From Martinezella tropici (GTDB taxonomy: Bacteria > Pseudomonadota > Alphaproteobacteria > Rhizobiales > Rhizobiaceae): a DNA stretch of 64,000 nucleotides. The stretch's first letter is position 1. Every line of letters starts with the position of its first letter. Below are positions 34,012 to 42,081 of this stretch, piece after piece. The position numbers and the translations under genes are program-made. The DNA is taken from assembly GCF_008370325.1 (NCBI RefSeq), contig NZ_VNIP01000020.1, forward strand, positions 1-64,000, given 5' to 3'. Below the pieces are notes generated by a model. It was not told the DNA's origin, made no database searches, and saw nothing but the letters and a program-made list of their open reading frames with translations.

Positions 34012-34949
34012 TGGCCAACACCGACGCCAGATATCTCATCCGTGATTATGGGCCGATGGTGCTGTTCGCCTCCATCACCATCGGCGGTATGATCTTCATC
34101 TGGTCGTCGAAGCTCATGGGGTGGTCGCTGCCTGTGGTGACCGGCGTGCCGCTTGTGCTGATGGCGATCTACTTCATCGTGTCGCTGGCCGTTGCCGGGT
34201 TCCGGCTGCACAACGAGCAGGCGGGCGACAACCTCTACTACATGGGGTTTCTCTTCACTCTATCGAGCCTTGGCGTGTCGCTCTATCTCTTTGCCGGCGA
34301 AACATCGATCGAGACCATCGTCCGCAATTTCGGCATCGCCGTCACTTCGACCATTGCCGGGGTGACGCTGCGCATCCTCTTCAACCAGATGCGACGCGAC
34401 CCGATCGATATCGAGCGCAGCGTCCGCCACGAGCTTGCCGAGATGACGCGGCGCGTGCGCACCGAACTCGACTCGTCGTCGCGTGAATTCTCGCATTACC
34501 GGCGCGTCAGCAACCAGATGCTGTCGGAAGGGTTCGAGGAGATTGCACGGCAAGCCGAACGCAATGGTCAGGAGATCAACAAGATCCTGGAAATGCTGGC
34601 AAAGCAGGCCGTAACCCCGATCAACGATGCGGCCGCGCAGCTGACGGCGACAACCTCGCAATTGTCCGAGATCATCGGTACCTTCGGCGCCGCCGTCGAG
34701 AATGTCGGCAAGAAGCTGGACGAGATCCGCGCGCCGGAGGATGTCGTGCGCGCCGAGCTGGCGCCGGCCATCATCGCCATCAAGGAGATGTCGGAGGCGC
34801 AATTGCAGCCGTTGCGCAACATCGAGGTGGCGCTCGGCCGCATGGCGGAGGCGATGGGGCAAGCGCCGCTGCCGAAACCGCAAGCCGATGACGACATCGC
34901 TGCTAAGCTCGAGGATGTGCCGCGAAAACGCTGGTGGCATCTATGGTAG
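34011..34949 (+). CDS. MotA/TolQ/ExbB-like membrane protein with coiled-coil tail (motor-like locus, gene 3)
   Basis: The 312-residue product has four hydrophobic helices at about 14-32, 41-63, 75-94 and 103-124, then a long heptad-rich cytosolic tail (131-280). The last two helices, MGFLFTLSSLGVSLYLF and GIAVTSTIAGVTLRILFNQM, resemble the channel-forming pair of MotA/ExbB/ZorA proteins. The small and hydroxylated residues TSTIAG stand where such proteins face the partner helix. The long tail recalls ZorA. It overlaps genes 2 and 4, and gene 4 encodes the expected MotB-like partner. Confidence 0.78.
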   Translation: MANTDARYLIRDYGPMVLFASITIGGMIFIWSSKLMGWSLPVVTGVPLVLMAIYFIVSLAVAGFRLHNEQAGDNLYYMGFLFTLSSLGVSLYLFAGETSIETIVRNFGIAVTSTIAGVTLRILFNQMRRDPIDIERSVRHELAEMTRRVRTELDSSSREFSHYRRVSNQMLSEGFEEIARQAERNGQEINKILEMLAKQAVTPINDAAAQLTATTSQLSEIIGTFGAAVENVGKKLDEIRAPEDVVRAELAPAIIAIKEMSEAQLQPLRNIEVALGRMAEAMGQAPLPKPQADDDIAAKLEDVPRKRWWHLW

Positions 34950-35953
34950 CAGGAGGCTCCGACAGCACGCCGAAACTGGAGCATAAGGGCTATAATCGTG
35001 GCCTGATCCTTGGCCTGACGATGGCCGAATCCATGCTGCTTCTGGTCTTCTGCCTGCTACTCGTGGCGGCCGCCATGATTTCCGCGGAAAGAAACCGGCG
35101 CTATGAGGTCGAGCGCAAGCTTGGGAAGGCCGAACAGCAGGTCGCCTTGCTGGAGAAGAAGCGCGCGGAGCAGGCGGCCGAGATCGTGCTTCTGCAGTCC
35201 AAAGTCGTCTCCGGCGATCTCTCCGCTGCCGACAAGGCAGTAGTGGACAGGCAATGGCGAGAGCTGGTGCTAGCGAAGGAGACACTCGACAGCATGGCGG
35301 ATCAGGGCGCGACGACGGCCGACCTGCAATCGCTTTCCAAGGTTGCCGCCGTTCTGAAGGAACATGGTGTGGAACTTGCATCGGCTCCCGATCAGCTCGA
35401 CAAGCTTCTTGCTGGAACCGGCGGGAAGGGCATGCACGACTGGCCGCCCATCATCAATCTCGACGATGCCAAGAAGAACTATTTCCAGTCGGGAAGCGCC
35501 GAGCTTACCGGTACTTTCACCCAACTGCTCAGCACGAAGATCACGGACGAAATCGCCAGCAATCTGAGCCTCTACGGCGCCAATATTGTCGAGGTGATCG
35601 GCCATACGGACGAACAGCCGCTGGCGCGTGAAAAATCCAATCTCGACGACACGATCATCAGCGCGATGGATGGAAAACTGCCGGTGTCGGCCCTGCTGCC
35701 CGCCGACAATGCCGGGCTCGGCCTTGCCCGCGCCATTGCCGTCGCCAATGTGCTCAAGGCCAATCCCAAGCTGAAGGATGCCACTATCCTGCCGATGTCC
35801 GCCGCGCAGCTGATCCTGCCCGGCGATACCGTCACCTCAGGCCAGCGCGGCGCTGTCGAAGCACGCCGCCGCATCGAAATCCGCGTGCGCGGCAGGGCAG
35901 CGCCCGTTGCCGTGATCAACGCCGGTGCCGCGCCCTCGACCAACACCCAATAG
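34943..35953 (+). CDS. MotB/ZorB-like protein with C-terminal OmpA domain (motor-like locus, gene 4)
   Basis: The 336-residue product (ATG at 34943; a GTG at 34934 is also possible) has one membrane helix at about 20-46 with Glu29 (LTMAESMLLLVF), at the place where MotB/ZorB carry the ion-binding Asp. A coiled coil (about 50-140) follows, then an OmpA-like peptidoglycan-binding domain (170-317): YFQSGSAEL, EVIGHTDEQP, GLARAIAVANVL and ARRRIEIRVRG. This is the stator-anchor layout. It ends 17 bases from a convergent ABC-F gene. Confidence 0.88.
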   Translation: MVAGGSDSTPKLEHKGYNRGLILGLTMAESMLLLVFCLLLVAAAMISAERNRRYEVERKLGKAEQQVALLEKKRAEQAAEIVLLQSKVVSGDLSAADKAVVDRQWRELVLAKETLDSMADQGATTADLQSLSKVAAVLKEHGVELASAPDQLDKLLAGTGGKGMHDWPPIINLDDAKKNYFQSGSAELTGTFTQLLSTKITDEIASNLSLYGANIVEVIGHTDEQPLAREKSNLDDTIISAMDGKLPVSALLPADNAGLGLARAIAVANVLKANPKLKDATILPMSAAQLILPGDTVTSGQRGAVEARRRIEIRVRGRAAPVAVINAGAAPSTNTQ

Positions 35954-35970
35954 CGCTGGTTCAGCCCCCG

Positions 35971-37593
35971 TCAGCTTCGGAGACCGGGCGCCTCGTAGCC
36001 GGTGCGCTCCACATATTCCGTGTAGCCGCCGGTATACTGGTGAATGCCTTCCGGTGTCAGCTCCAGCACGCGGTTGGAGAGCGCTGCCAGAAAATGCCTG
36101 TCGTGCGAGACGAACAGCATCGTGCCCTCATATTGCGACAGCGCCTCTATGAGCATCTCTTTGGTGTCGAGATCGAGATGGTTGGTCGGCTCGTCCAGCA
36201 CCAGCAGGTTCGGCGGATCGAAAAGCATGATCGCCATGACAAGCCGCGCCTTTTCGCCGCCTGACAGCACGCGGCATTTCTTTTCGACATCGTCGCCGGA
36301 GAAGCCGAAGCAGCCGGCGAGCGCGCGCAGCGATCCCTGACCGGCCTGCGGGAATTCGTGCTCCAATGTTTCGAATATGGTGCGCTCGCCATCGAGCAGA
36401 TCCATGGCGTGCTGGGCGAAATAGCCCATCTTGACACTGGCGCCGAGATTGACGCTGCCTTCATCCGGCTCCGCTGAGCCGGCGACGAGCTTCAGAAGCG
36501 TGGATTTGCCGGCGCCGTTGATGCCCATGATGCACCAGCGCTCCCGGCGCCGGACCATGAAGTCGAGCCCTTCATAGATGCTGCGGCTGCCATAGCCCTT
36601 GTGAACGTTTTTCAGAACGACAACGTCCTCGCCTGAGCGCGGCGCCGGCTGGAATTCGAAGGCGACTGTCTGGCGGCGCTTCGGTGGCTCGACGCGATCG
36701 ATCTTTTCCAGCTTCTTCACGCGGCTCTGCACCTGCGAGGCATGCGAGGCACGCGCCTTGAAGCGCTCGATGAACTTGATTTCCTTCGCAAGCATCGCCT
36801 GCTGGCGCTCGAACTGCGCTTGCTGCTGCTTCTCGTTCTGCGCGCGCTGCTGCTCATAGAACTCGTAGTCGCCGGAATAGCTCGTCAGGTTGCCAGCATC
36901 GATTTCGATGATCTTGGTGACGATGCGGTTCATGAACTCGCGATCGTGCGAGGTCATCAGCAATGCGCCCTCATAGCCCTTGAGAAAGGACTCCAGCCAG
37001 ATCAGGCTTTCGAGATCGAGATGGTTGCTCGGCTCGTCGAGCAGCATGACGTCGGGGCGCATCAAGAGGATGCGGGCAAGTGCCACGCGCATCTTCCAGC
37101 CGCCCGACAGCGCGCCGACATCGCCGTCCATCATCTCCTGGCTGAAGCTCAGGCCATCAAGCACTTCGCGGGCGCGGCCCTCCAGGGCGTAGCCGTCGAG
37201 CTCCTCATAGCGCGCCTGCACCTCGCCATAGCGCTCGATGATCTCATCCATCCTGTCGGCCTGGTCCGGATCGCTCATCGCGGCTTCCAGCTCGCGAAGC
37301 TCGGCGGCAACCGCGCTGACCGGCCCGGCGCCTTCCATCACTTCCGAAACGGCGCTTCGGCCCGCCATGTCGCCGACATCCTGGCTGAAATAGCCGATGG
37401 TAACGCCCCTATCGACTGAAACCTGCCCCTCATCGGGCTGCTCCTGCCCCGTGATCATCCGGAAAAGCGTCGTCTTGCCGGCGCCATTCGGGCCGACCAA
37501 TCCGACACTCTCGCCCCTGTTGAGCGCCGCGGACGCCTCGATGAAGAGGATGCGATGGCTGTTTTGCTTGCTGATATTCTCGATACGAATCAT
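35971..37593 (-). CDS. ABC-F family ATPase (YbiT-like)
   Basis: ABC-F proteins act on ribosomes rather than as transporters. The 540-residue product (start MIRIENISKQNSHRILF) has two ABC domains: Walker A GPNGAGKT near 36 and GINGAGKST near 355; signatures LSGGWKMRVA and LSGGEKARLV; Walker B LLDEPSNHLDL and VLDEPTNHLDL. A charged linker lies between (about 240-290). No Uup-type C-terminal DNA-binding coil is seen, so YbiT is the closest subgroup. The frame is open 65 codons further upstream but without family similarity. Confidence 0.93.
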   Translation of the reverse strand: MIRIENISKQNSHRILFIEASAALNRGESVGLVGPNGAGKTTLFRMITGQEQPDEGQVSVDRGVTIGYFSQDVGDMAGRSAVSEVMEGAGPVSAVAAELRELEAAMSDPDQADRMDEIIERYGEVQARYEELDGYALEGRAREVLDGLSFSQEMMDGDVGALSGGWKMRVALARILLMRPDVMLLDEPSNHLDLESLIWLESFLKGYEGALLMTSHDREFMNRIVTKIIEIDAGNLTSYSGDYEFYEQQRAQNEKQQQAQFERQQAMLAKEIKFIERFKARASHASQVQSRVKKLEKIDRVEPPKRRQTVAFEFQPAPRSGEDVVVLKNVHKGYGSRSIYEGLDFMVRRRERWCIMGINGAGKSTLLKLVAGSAEPDEGSVNLGASVKMGYFAQHAMDLLDGERTIFETLEHEFPQAGQGSLRALAGCFGFSGDDVEKKCRVLSGGEKARLVMAIMLFDPPNLLVLDEPTNHLDLDTKEMLIEALSQYEGTMLFVSHDRHFLAALSNRVLELTPEGIHQYTGGYTEYVERTGYEAPGLRS

Positions 37594-37896
37594 GATTGCG
37601 CCAGGCCTGAAGAAAGTTTTCGGGGGCCTTATGCCACGGGTTATCGGGTCTGTCGCAGGTTTTTCGAGCACAGAACTGAGATCGACAGCGAACTGACGCT
37701 CGGGGCGACAGCTACTGGGATGCCTACTTGCCATGCAGAAGAGAAACTTTCGCCGGGACGACGGATTCCTGCCCACGCACTCGTTCAAGCAGCATAACTT
37801 CCAGCAGGGTCGGGGCTTGATCGGATCCCCGGCTGTCTTCTGCTTGATTGGAAGTCGCTATATTCATTGTCCTCCGTCTCAGCCGAGTTTTTACAG
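37594..37896. other. Divergent intergenic region
   Basis: These roughly 300 bases separate the ABC-F gene (-) from the alpha/beta hydrolase gene (+) and should hold promoters for both. No supported gene, terminator or clear operator was seen. Confidence 0.35.
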
Positions 37897-39021
37897 ATGA
37901 AGATTATGAGAAGCAATCTGGGCCGGGGTTACACCCGACTGGCGATCGTAGCATTGATCGGCATTGGCATGGCAGGCGAAGCCCAGGCGGCCTATACGGC
38001 TTCCCAACATGCGAAGCTCCACAAGCCGGTCAAGCAGATTGCGGATCAACGCGTGCTCGTCGACACGCCGGACGGGAAGGGAGAGCTGCCCGTCTACGCC
38101 GATCATGCGATCGATGCGACATCCCCAGACGTGACAAAGGTGCTGATCGTGATCCACGGCACGCTGAGAAACGCCGATGCCTATTATGCGACAGGCCAGA
38201 AGCTGCTGGCAAAGGCGGGAGATCTTGCGAAAAGGACGATGGTTGTCGCGCCGCAGTTCCTGATCAGGCCGGATGTCAACGCATTCTCGCTGTCCGCACA
38301 GACGCTGGCCTGGACGCAAAACGGATGGAAAGAGGGAGAAGCCGCGCGCCAGCCCGCGCCGATCAGTTCTTTCTCCGCACTCGATGCCTTGCTTCGGCAT
38401 TTCAGCGATCGTCGCCTTTATCCTTCGCTGTCGACCATCGTCGTGATGGGGCATTCGGCGGGAGCGCAATTGGTGCAGCGCTATGCGGTGGTCGGGCGCG
38501 AGACCGAAAGCCTTGCGAGTGCGGGCATCTCCGTTCGCTATCTCGTCGCCAATCCGTCGAGTTACCTCTATTTCGACAATGAGCGGCCGGCTTTGCCGGC
38601 GGATCAATCGGTGGCTGCCTGCCCGCGTGCAACGCAATGGCGATATGGGCTGACCGGCGCACCCCTATACGTCTCCTCGCAGGATCCGAAGGCTGTTGAA
38701 GCCAGATATGCCGCGCGCAATGTCGTCTATTTGCTGGGAGAGGCGGACACGAACCCATACACCCATTTCATCGATCGTTCCTGTGCTGCCATGGCGCAAG
38801 GGCCATATCGGCTTGCACGAGGATTGACCTTTTTCGACTATATGAAAAAGCGGCATCCGTCCGACCTCGATCAGAAGGTCGTCGAGATACCCGGCGTTGG
38901 GCATGACGACGAGGCGATGCTCACATCCGATTGCAGTATTTCGGTCTTGTTCGATCGACCAATCCCACAATCCTGCCCGGTCATCGCCGGAACGGCAAAA
39001 GGGTCCGGAGCACAGCCATAA
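37897..39021 (+). CDS. Exported alpha/beta hydrolase
   Basis: From the ATG at 37897 the product has about 374 residues with a signal peptide (RLAIVALIGIGMAGEAQA, cleavage near residue 30). KVLIVIHGTLRNADAYY is the oxyanion region. VVMGHSAGAQL carries the nucleophile serine, GEADTNPYTHF a possible acid, and GVGHDDEAML the catalytic histidine. The substrate is unknown. Codons before 37897 are open but do not look like a signal sequence. Confidence 0.85.
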   Translation: MKIMRSNLGRGYTRLAIVALIGIGMAGEAQAAYTASQHAKLHKPVKQIADQRVLVDTPDGKGELPVYADHAIDATSPDVTKVLIVIHGTLRNADAYYATGQKLLAKAGDLAKRTMVVAPQFLIRPDVNAFSLSAQTLAWTQNGWKEGEAARQPAPISSFSALDALLRHFSDRRLYPSLSTIVVMGHSAGAQLVQRYAVVGRETESLASAGISVRYLVANPSSYLYFDNERPALPADQSVAACPRATQWRYGLTGAPLYVSSQDPKAVEARYAARNVVYLLGEADTNPYTHFIDRSCAAMAQGPYRLARGLTFFDYMKKRHPSDLDQKVVEIPGVGHDDEAMLTSDCSISVLFDRPIPQSCPVIAGTAKGSGAQP

Positions 39022-39055
39022 GCATTGTTCGAGCGATCGACCTCGTCCATATGCG

Positions 39056-40054
39056 TCAGCCGCGATATGCTGGCCGCGGGCGCGAGGATCGGGTTTTCCG
39101 GAGGATCGGCCGCTCTATGAACAGGTAGCAAACGATCGTGAAAGCCAGCGAACCCAACGCGATGAACACGGGCTGCGCGCCGTGCGGCACCCCGATACGC
39201 AACAGCAGCGCCGTTACCAGGACACCCATCAGCACGTGCCAAACATAAATGGAATAGGAGGCATCCCCCAGGAAATGCAGGAATGCCAACTGCGGCACGC
39301 CTCGTTCCCGCTCCGCGAAAGCAGCGCCTGACAATAGCAACACTGCCGGTATGCCCCAGCGGATAGCCCGTTCCAGATGGATCAGCGGGTCACTCGCCAC
39401 AAGCAGCACGACGCCGACGATCATCAAGCCGATAGCAACGGAAAAAGGCAGCCGAAAGCCCTGTTTCCACAGGTGCCCTATGACGATGCCGGCAGCAAAT
39501 TCAAGAATGACTGGTTGTGTAAAAACACTGAGATAGCCGGAAGGCAGCAGGTAGTGCGCAATCACGATGGTCACCAGAGCCGCCATCAGAAACCATAGCC
39601 GCCTGAGTTCCGGCAGAAGCAGTGAAATCGAAAAGATGAGATAGAAGAACATCTCGTAGGAGAGCGTCCATCCCTGCTCGACGACGGGGCTCAGCGCTTC
39701 GTCCTTCATGAAGGGCACGAAGAACAGCGAGCCGATCAAGTTCTTGATGCTCGAATTCGTGTCGAAGAAGAATTGCGGTTTCGACACGGCGACGACGAAG
39801 GTTGCCGCCGTCGCAATCCAGTAGAGCGGCACGATCCTGATGAGCCGGCGCCACATGAATTCCTGCGGACCGAGCGATCGTCCGTCGGTCGTGACCCACA
39901 TGATGAAGCCGCTGATGACGAAGAATATATCGACACCTGCCGCTCCACTCTTGAAGTCAAGGCCGTATGTTTCGCAGACATGGAAGCAAAGAACGGAAAT
40001 TGCGGCAATGGCCCGCAGATATTGAATGCTCGTGATATCGCTGCCGGTTTTCAA
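39056..40054 (-). CDS. Membrane acyltransferase (acyltransferase-3 family)
   Basis: Proteins of this family acylate surface or exported polysaccharides. SIQYLRAIAAISVLCFH carries the expected N-terminal histidine, and GVDIFFVISGFIM and RRLIRIVPLYWI follow, then about ten hydrophobic helices. I propose a TTG start at 40054 (332 residues) with GAGG upstream. The frame is open to 40243, but the extra 63 residues are unlike the family. No polysaccharide gene is next to it. Confidence 0.85.
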   Translation of the reverse strand: MKTGSDITSIQYLRAIAAISVLCFHVCETYGLDFKSGAAGVDIFFVISGFIMWVTTDGRSLGPQEFMWRRLIRIVPLYWIATAATFVVAVSKPQFFFDTNSSIKNLIGSLFFVPFMKDEALSPVVEQGWTLSYEMFFYLIFSISLLLPELRRLWFLMAALVTIVIAHYLLPSGYLSVFTQPVILEFAAGIVIGHLWKQGFRLPFSVAIGLMIVGVVLLVASDPLIHLERAIRWGIPAVLLLSGAAFAERERGVPQLAFLHFLGDASYSIYVWHVLMGVLVTALLLRIGVPHGAQPVFIALGSLAFTIVCYLFIERPILRKTRSSRPRPAYRG

Positions 40055-40263
40055 AGCGGTGCCTCGCGCGACTGGAATGCCATCGCCAAGGCCCGCGGGC
40101 CGATGGGGCGATAGGAATGAGTCGAAAGGCCGGACACTCACGCAGAATGATTTCGAGGTCACGGCAGACCGAATGTTGCTGGCAGCAACAATTCCAATGA
40201 AAATGGATGATTTCCCGCCGGTTTCGTGACCGAAATCGGGCATTTGGGATGCGGGGTGCCCAT

Positions 40264-41670
40264 CTAGTTTTTGGATCGAGTGGATTTGGTTTGGCCCGCG
40301 GCCATCGAAGACAATGCCAGATCAAAAATTTTGTTGGGGTTCGGCGCGATTAAGCTAAGCTGGATCCCTTCTTCTAAGCCTTCGCGTGAAATTACAAAAA
40401 CGCCATTCCTATCAGCGTCTTCGGCTTCGGCCTTCAGCTCTTCGCGTGTTAGGCAACTCACCATTACTGGGATAACGCGTAGATGGGAATGACCACATTT
40501 TTCAAGAGCTTGTCGAACGAGCGTTGATCTCTGCACAACGCTAGCGAGCTTATCATTCGCCTTCAAAAGGCCAAGCGTACATTCGATAACCAAATAATCT
40601 CCAAGTGGTGAAGTGACTAGAATGTCTGGACCATCTTGAATCTTGGGAAAAAGGCCAAGAAGCACAGGGTTAAACCCAAGCATCCACAAAAGGAACGAGA
40701 CAGCTGCTTCAAAATCACGGGCTTGAATTCCTTTTGTCACGGGGCGAAAAAGAAACTCATTGAGCGTGGACAGCCGCCGATCAAAGACCTCATACGCGGC
40801 CCTTCGGTTATTCTGAAAATTATTTGGATCTGCGATAAAGCCGTGGTTTTGGACTTGGCCGGCAAAGCGGGCGAAGCATTGCACAACTGAACCTGGCTCC
40901 ACCTCGAATTGATGTCGGCCGCGTTGAAATTTGCCATCAATCTTCCAATCCAACTGTGCCGAAGAAAGCGTCCCGCGTTGAGTTGGCTTTGAGACGCTGC
41001 TGACGATACGATAACCTAACGAAACATTTTCGTTTGGAATTCCTGCCGGAAGGACGACGCCAACCAAAGCGTCTTTCCCGTCAATCTCACAATCTAAGTC
41101 CACCTGCACCGCTGGCTGAAGGACGATCTCCAGCGTTGAAGAGAGCATCATGTCCAGCCTGTATCCTTGAAACAACTCTTGAAGGCTATCGTAAGGAATA
41201 TCGTTGCCTTTAAGTTCCCAATTGATCTGTCGTATATCGAATAGCTGGTTCCATGGCTTTCCAACAAACGAGAGGACGGCTAGACGATTTCGAAGACCGT
41301 CTCCTGCTGAATGAAAAGGCTCAAAAGTAGTACCGAAGGTCCCGGCGTCGCTTTCAGGAATCTTTATCAGTCCGTGGGGTGTGACTATTTCCCCTCGACC
41401 GACCGCTTCGATAAAATGCTCAACTGAAGGACTAAGATCGGAGAGGGCATACTCTCCAGCGCGAACAGAGTTCGATTGGAATGAAGGATACTCTGCATCG
41501 GGTTTCATGCCCTCAACGAAAAGCCTTCCCGCGATCAACCACTCCACGGAGTCTTGCATCAGGCTGCAGTAATAAAAGCGGCGTTCAGGAAGCGCGGCAT
41601 CCGTCATGGAGAAAGCGGAAAGAAAGTCAGCAACTATCCGCTTTTGGTAGCCATTAAGTCCTGCCGCCAT
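40264..41670 (-). CDS. Orphan protein with a C-terminal PD-(D/E)XK-nuclease-like region
   Basis: I do not recognise the 468-residue product as a whole. Residues about 320-372 read FEAAVSFLLWMLGFNPVLLG, GPDILVTSPLGD and YLVIECTLG. This is the helix-D-ExK order of restriction-endonuclease-like folds (Glu321, Asp349, Glu363), but with Thr365 in place of the usual lysine; Lys370 is nearby. Base composition looks lower in GC than the flanks by eye, which suggests transfer. It stands alone, without methylase or helicase. A defence role is possible but unproven. Confidence 0.72.
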   Translation of the reverse strand: MAAGLNGYQKRIVADFLSAFSMTDAALPERRFYYCSLMQDSVEWLIAGRLFVEGMKPDAEYPSFQSNSVRAGEYALSDLSPSVEHFIEAVGRGEIVTPHGLIKIPESDAGTFGTTFEPFHSAGDGLRNRLAVLSFVGKPWNQLFDIRQINWELKGNDIPYDSLQELFQGYRLDMMLSSTLEIVLQPAVQVDLDCEIDGKDALVGVVLPAGIPNENVSLGYRIVSSVSKPTQRGTLSSAQLDWKIDGKFQRGRHQFEVEPGSVVQCFARFAGQVQNHGFIADPNNFQNNRRAAYEVFDRRLSTLNEFLFRPVTKGIQARDFEAAVSFLLWMLGFNPVLLGLFPKIQDGPDILVTSPLGDYLVIECTLGLLKANDKLASVVQRSTLVRQALEKCGHSHLRVIPVMVSCLTREELKAEAEDADRNGVFVISREGLEEGIQLSLIAPNPNKIFDLALSSMAAGQTKSTRSKN

Positions 41671-42081
41671 TACGCAGCTCCTCTTTGATCCGTTCTATCG
41701 ATTGCTTGAGAAAATAGTTCCATTCTTTCCGCAGAAGATCTCATCAGTCCTTTGACCGGCCGGACTGATATCGCTGCCAAGTACAAGGAATGATGCAACA
41801 CCATTGCTCTTAGGCGATTAGATTATTCAGAACAATGCGGAGAAAATGGCCCACTCATACATCTTTTGGATCATTGTGCGCTGTCTAGTTACTGTTCAGC
41901 CAATCTTGTCGAAAGATGATCTCCAGTATTGACTGGAGATATGCTGCGACGACGTCTTCTGTTGGCTTGTTTATAGTTTTATCCCGCCCGAGTTTGATAT
42001 CTCGGCCGGGATATATTCTGCGTCATTCTGTAGGCTGTGCATAAAAATCAACGACTGCCTGCAGCAAATACCTTCATCGAA
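41671..42081. other. Lower-GC intergenic region with an inverted repeat
   Basis: These 411 bases hold no supported gene and look AT-richer than the chromosome around them, like the adjacent orphan gene. An inverted repeat (41981-41992 with 42001-42012, one mismatch in 12) lies 70 bases from the nrdJ stop. It has no T-run on the nrdJ strand. The region may be the edge of a small acquired segment. Confidence 0.45.

Noticed and set aside
31767..35953. Complete Zorya defence system
   Set aside because: A ZorA-like and a ZorB-like gene may be present, but no ZorC, ZorD helicase or ZorE nuclease is nearby, and two other genes precede them.
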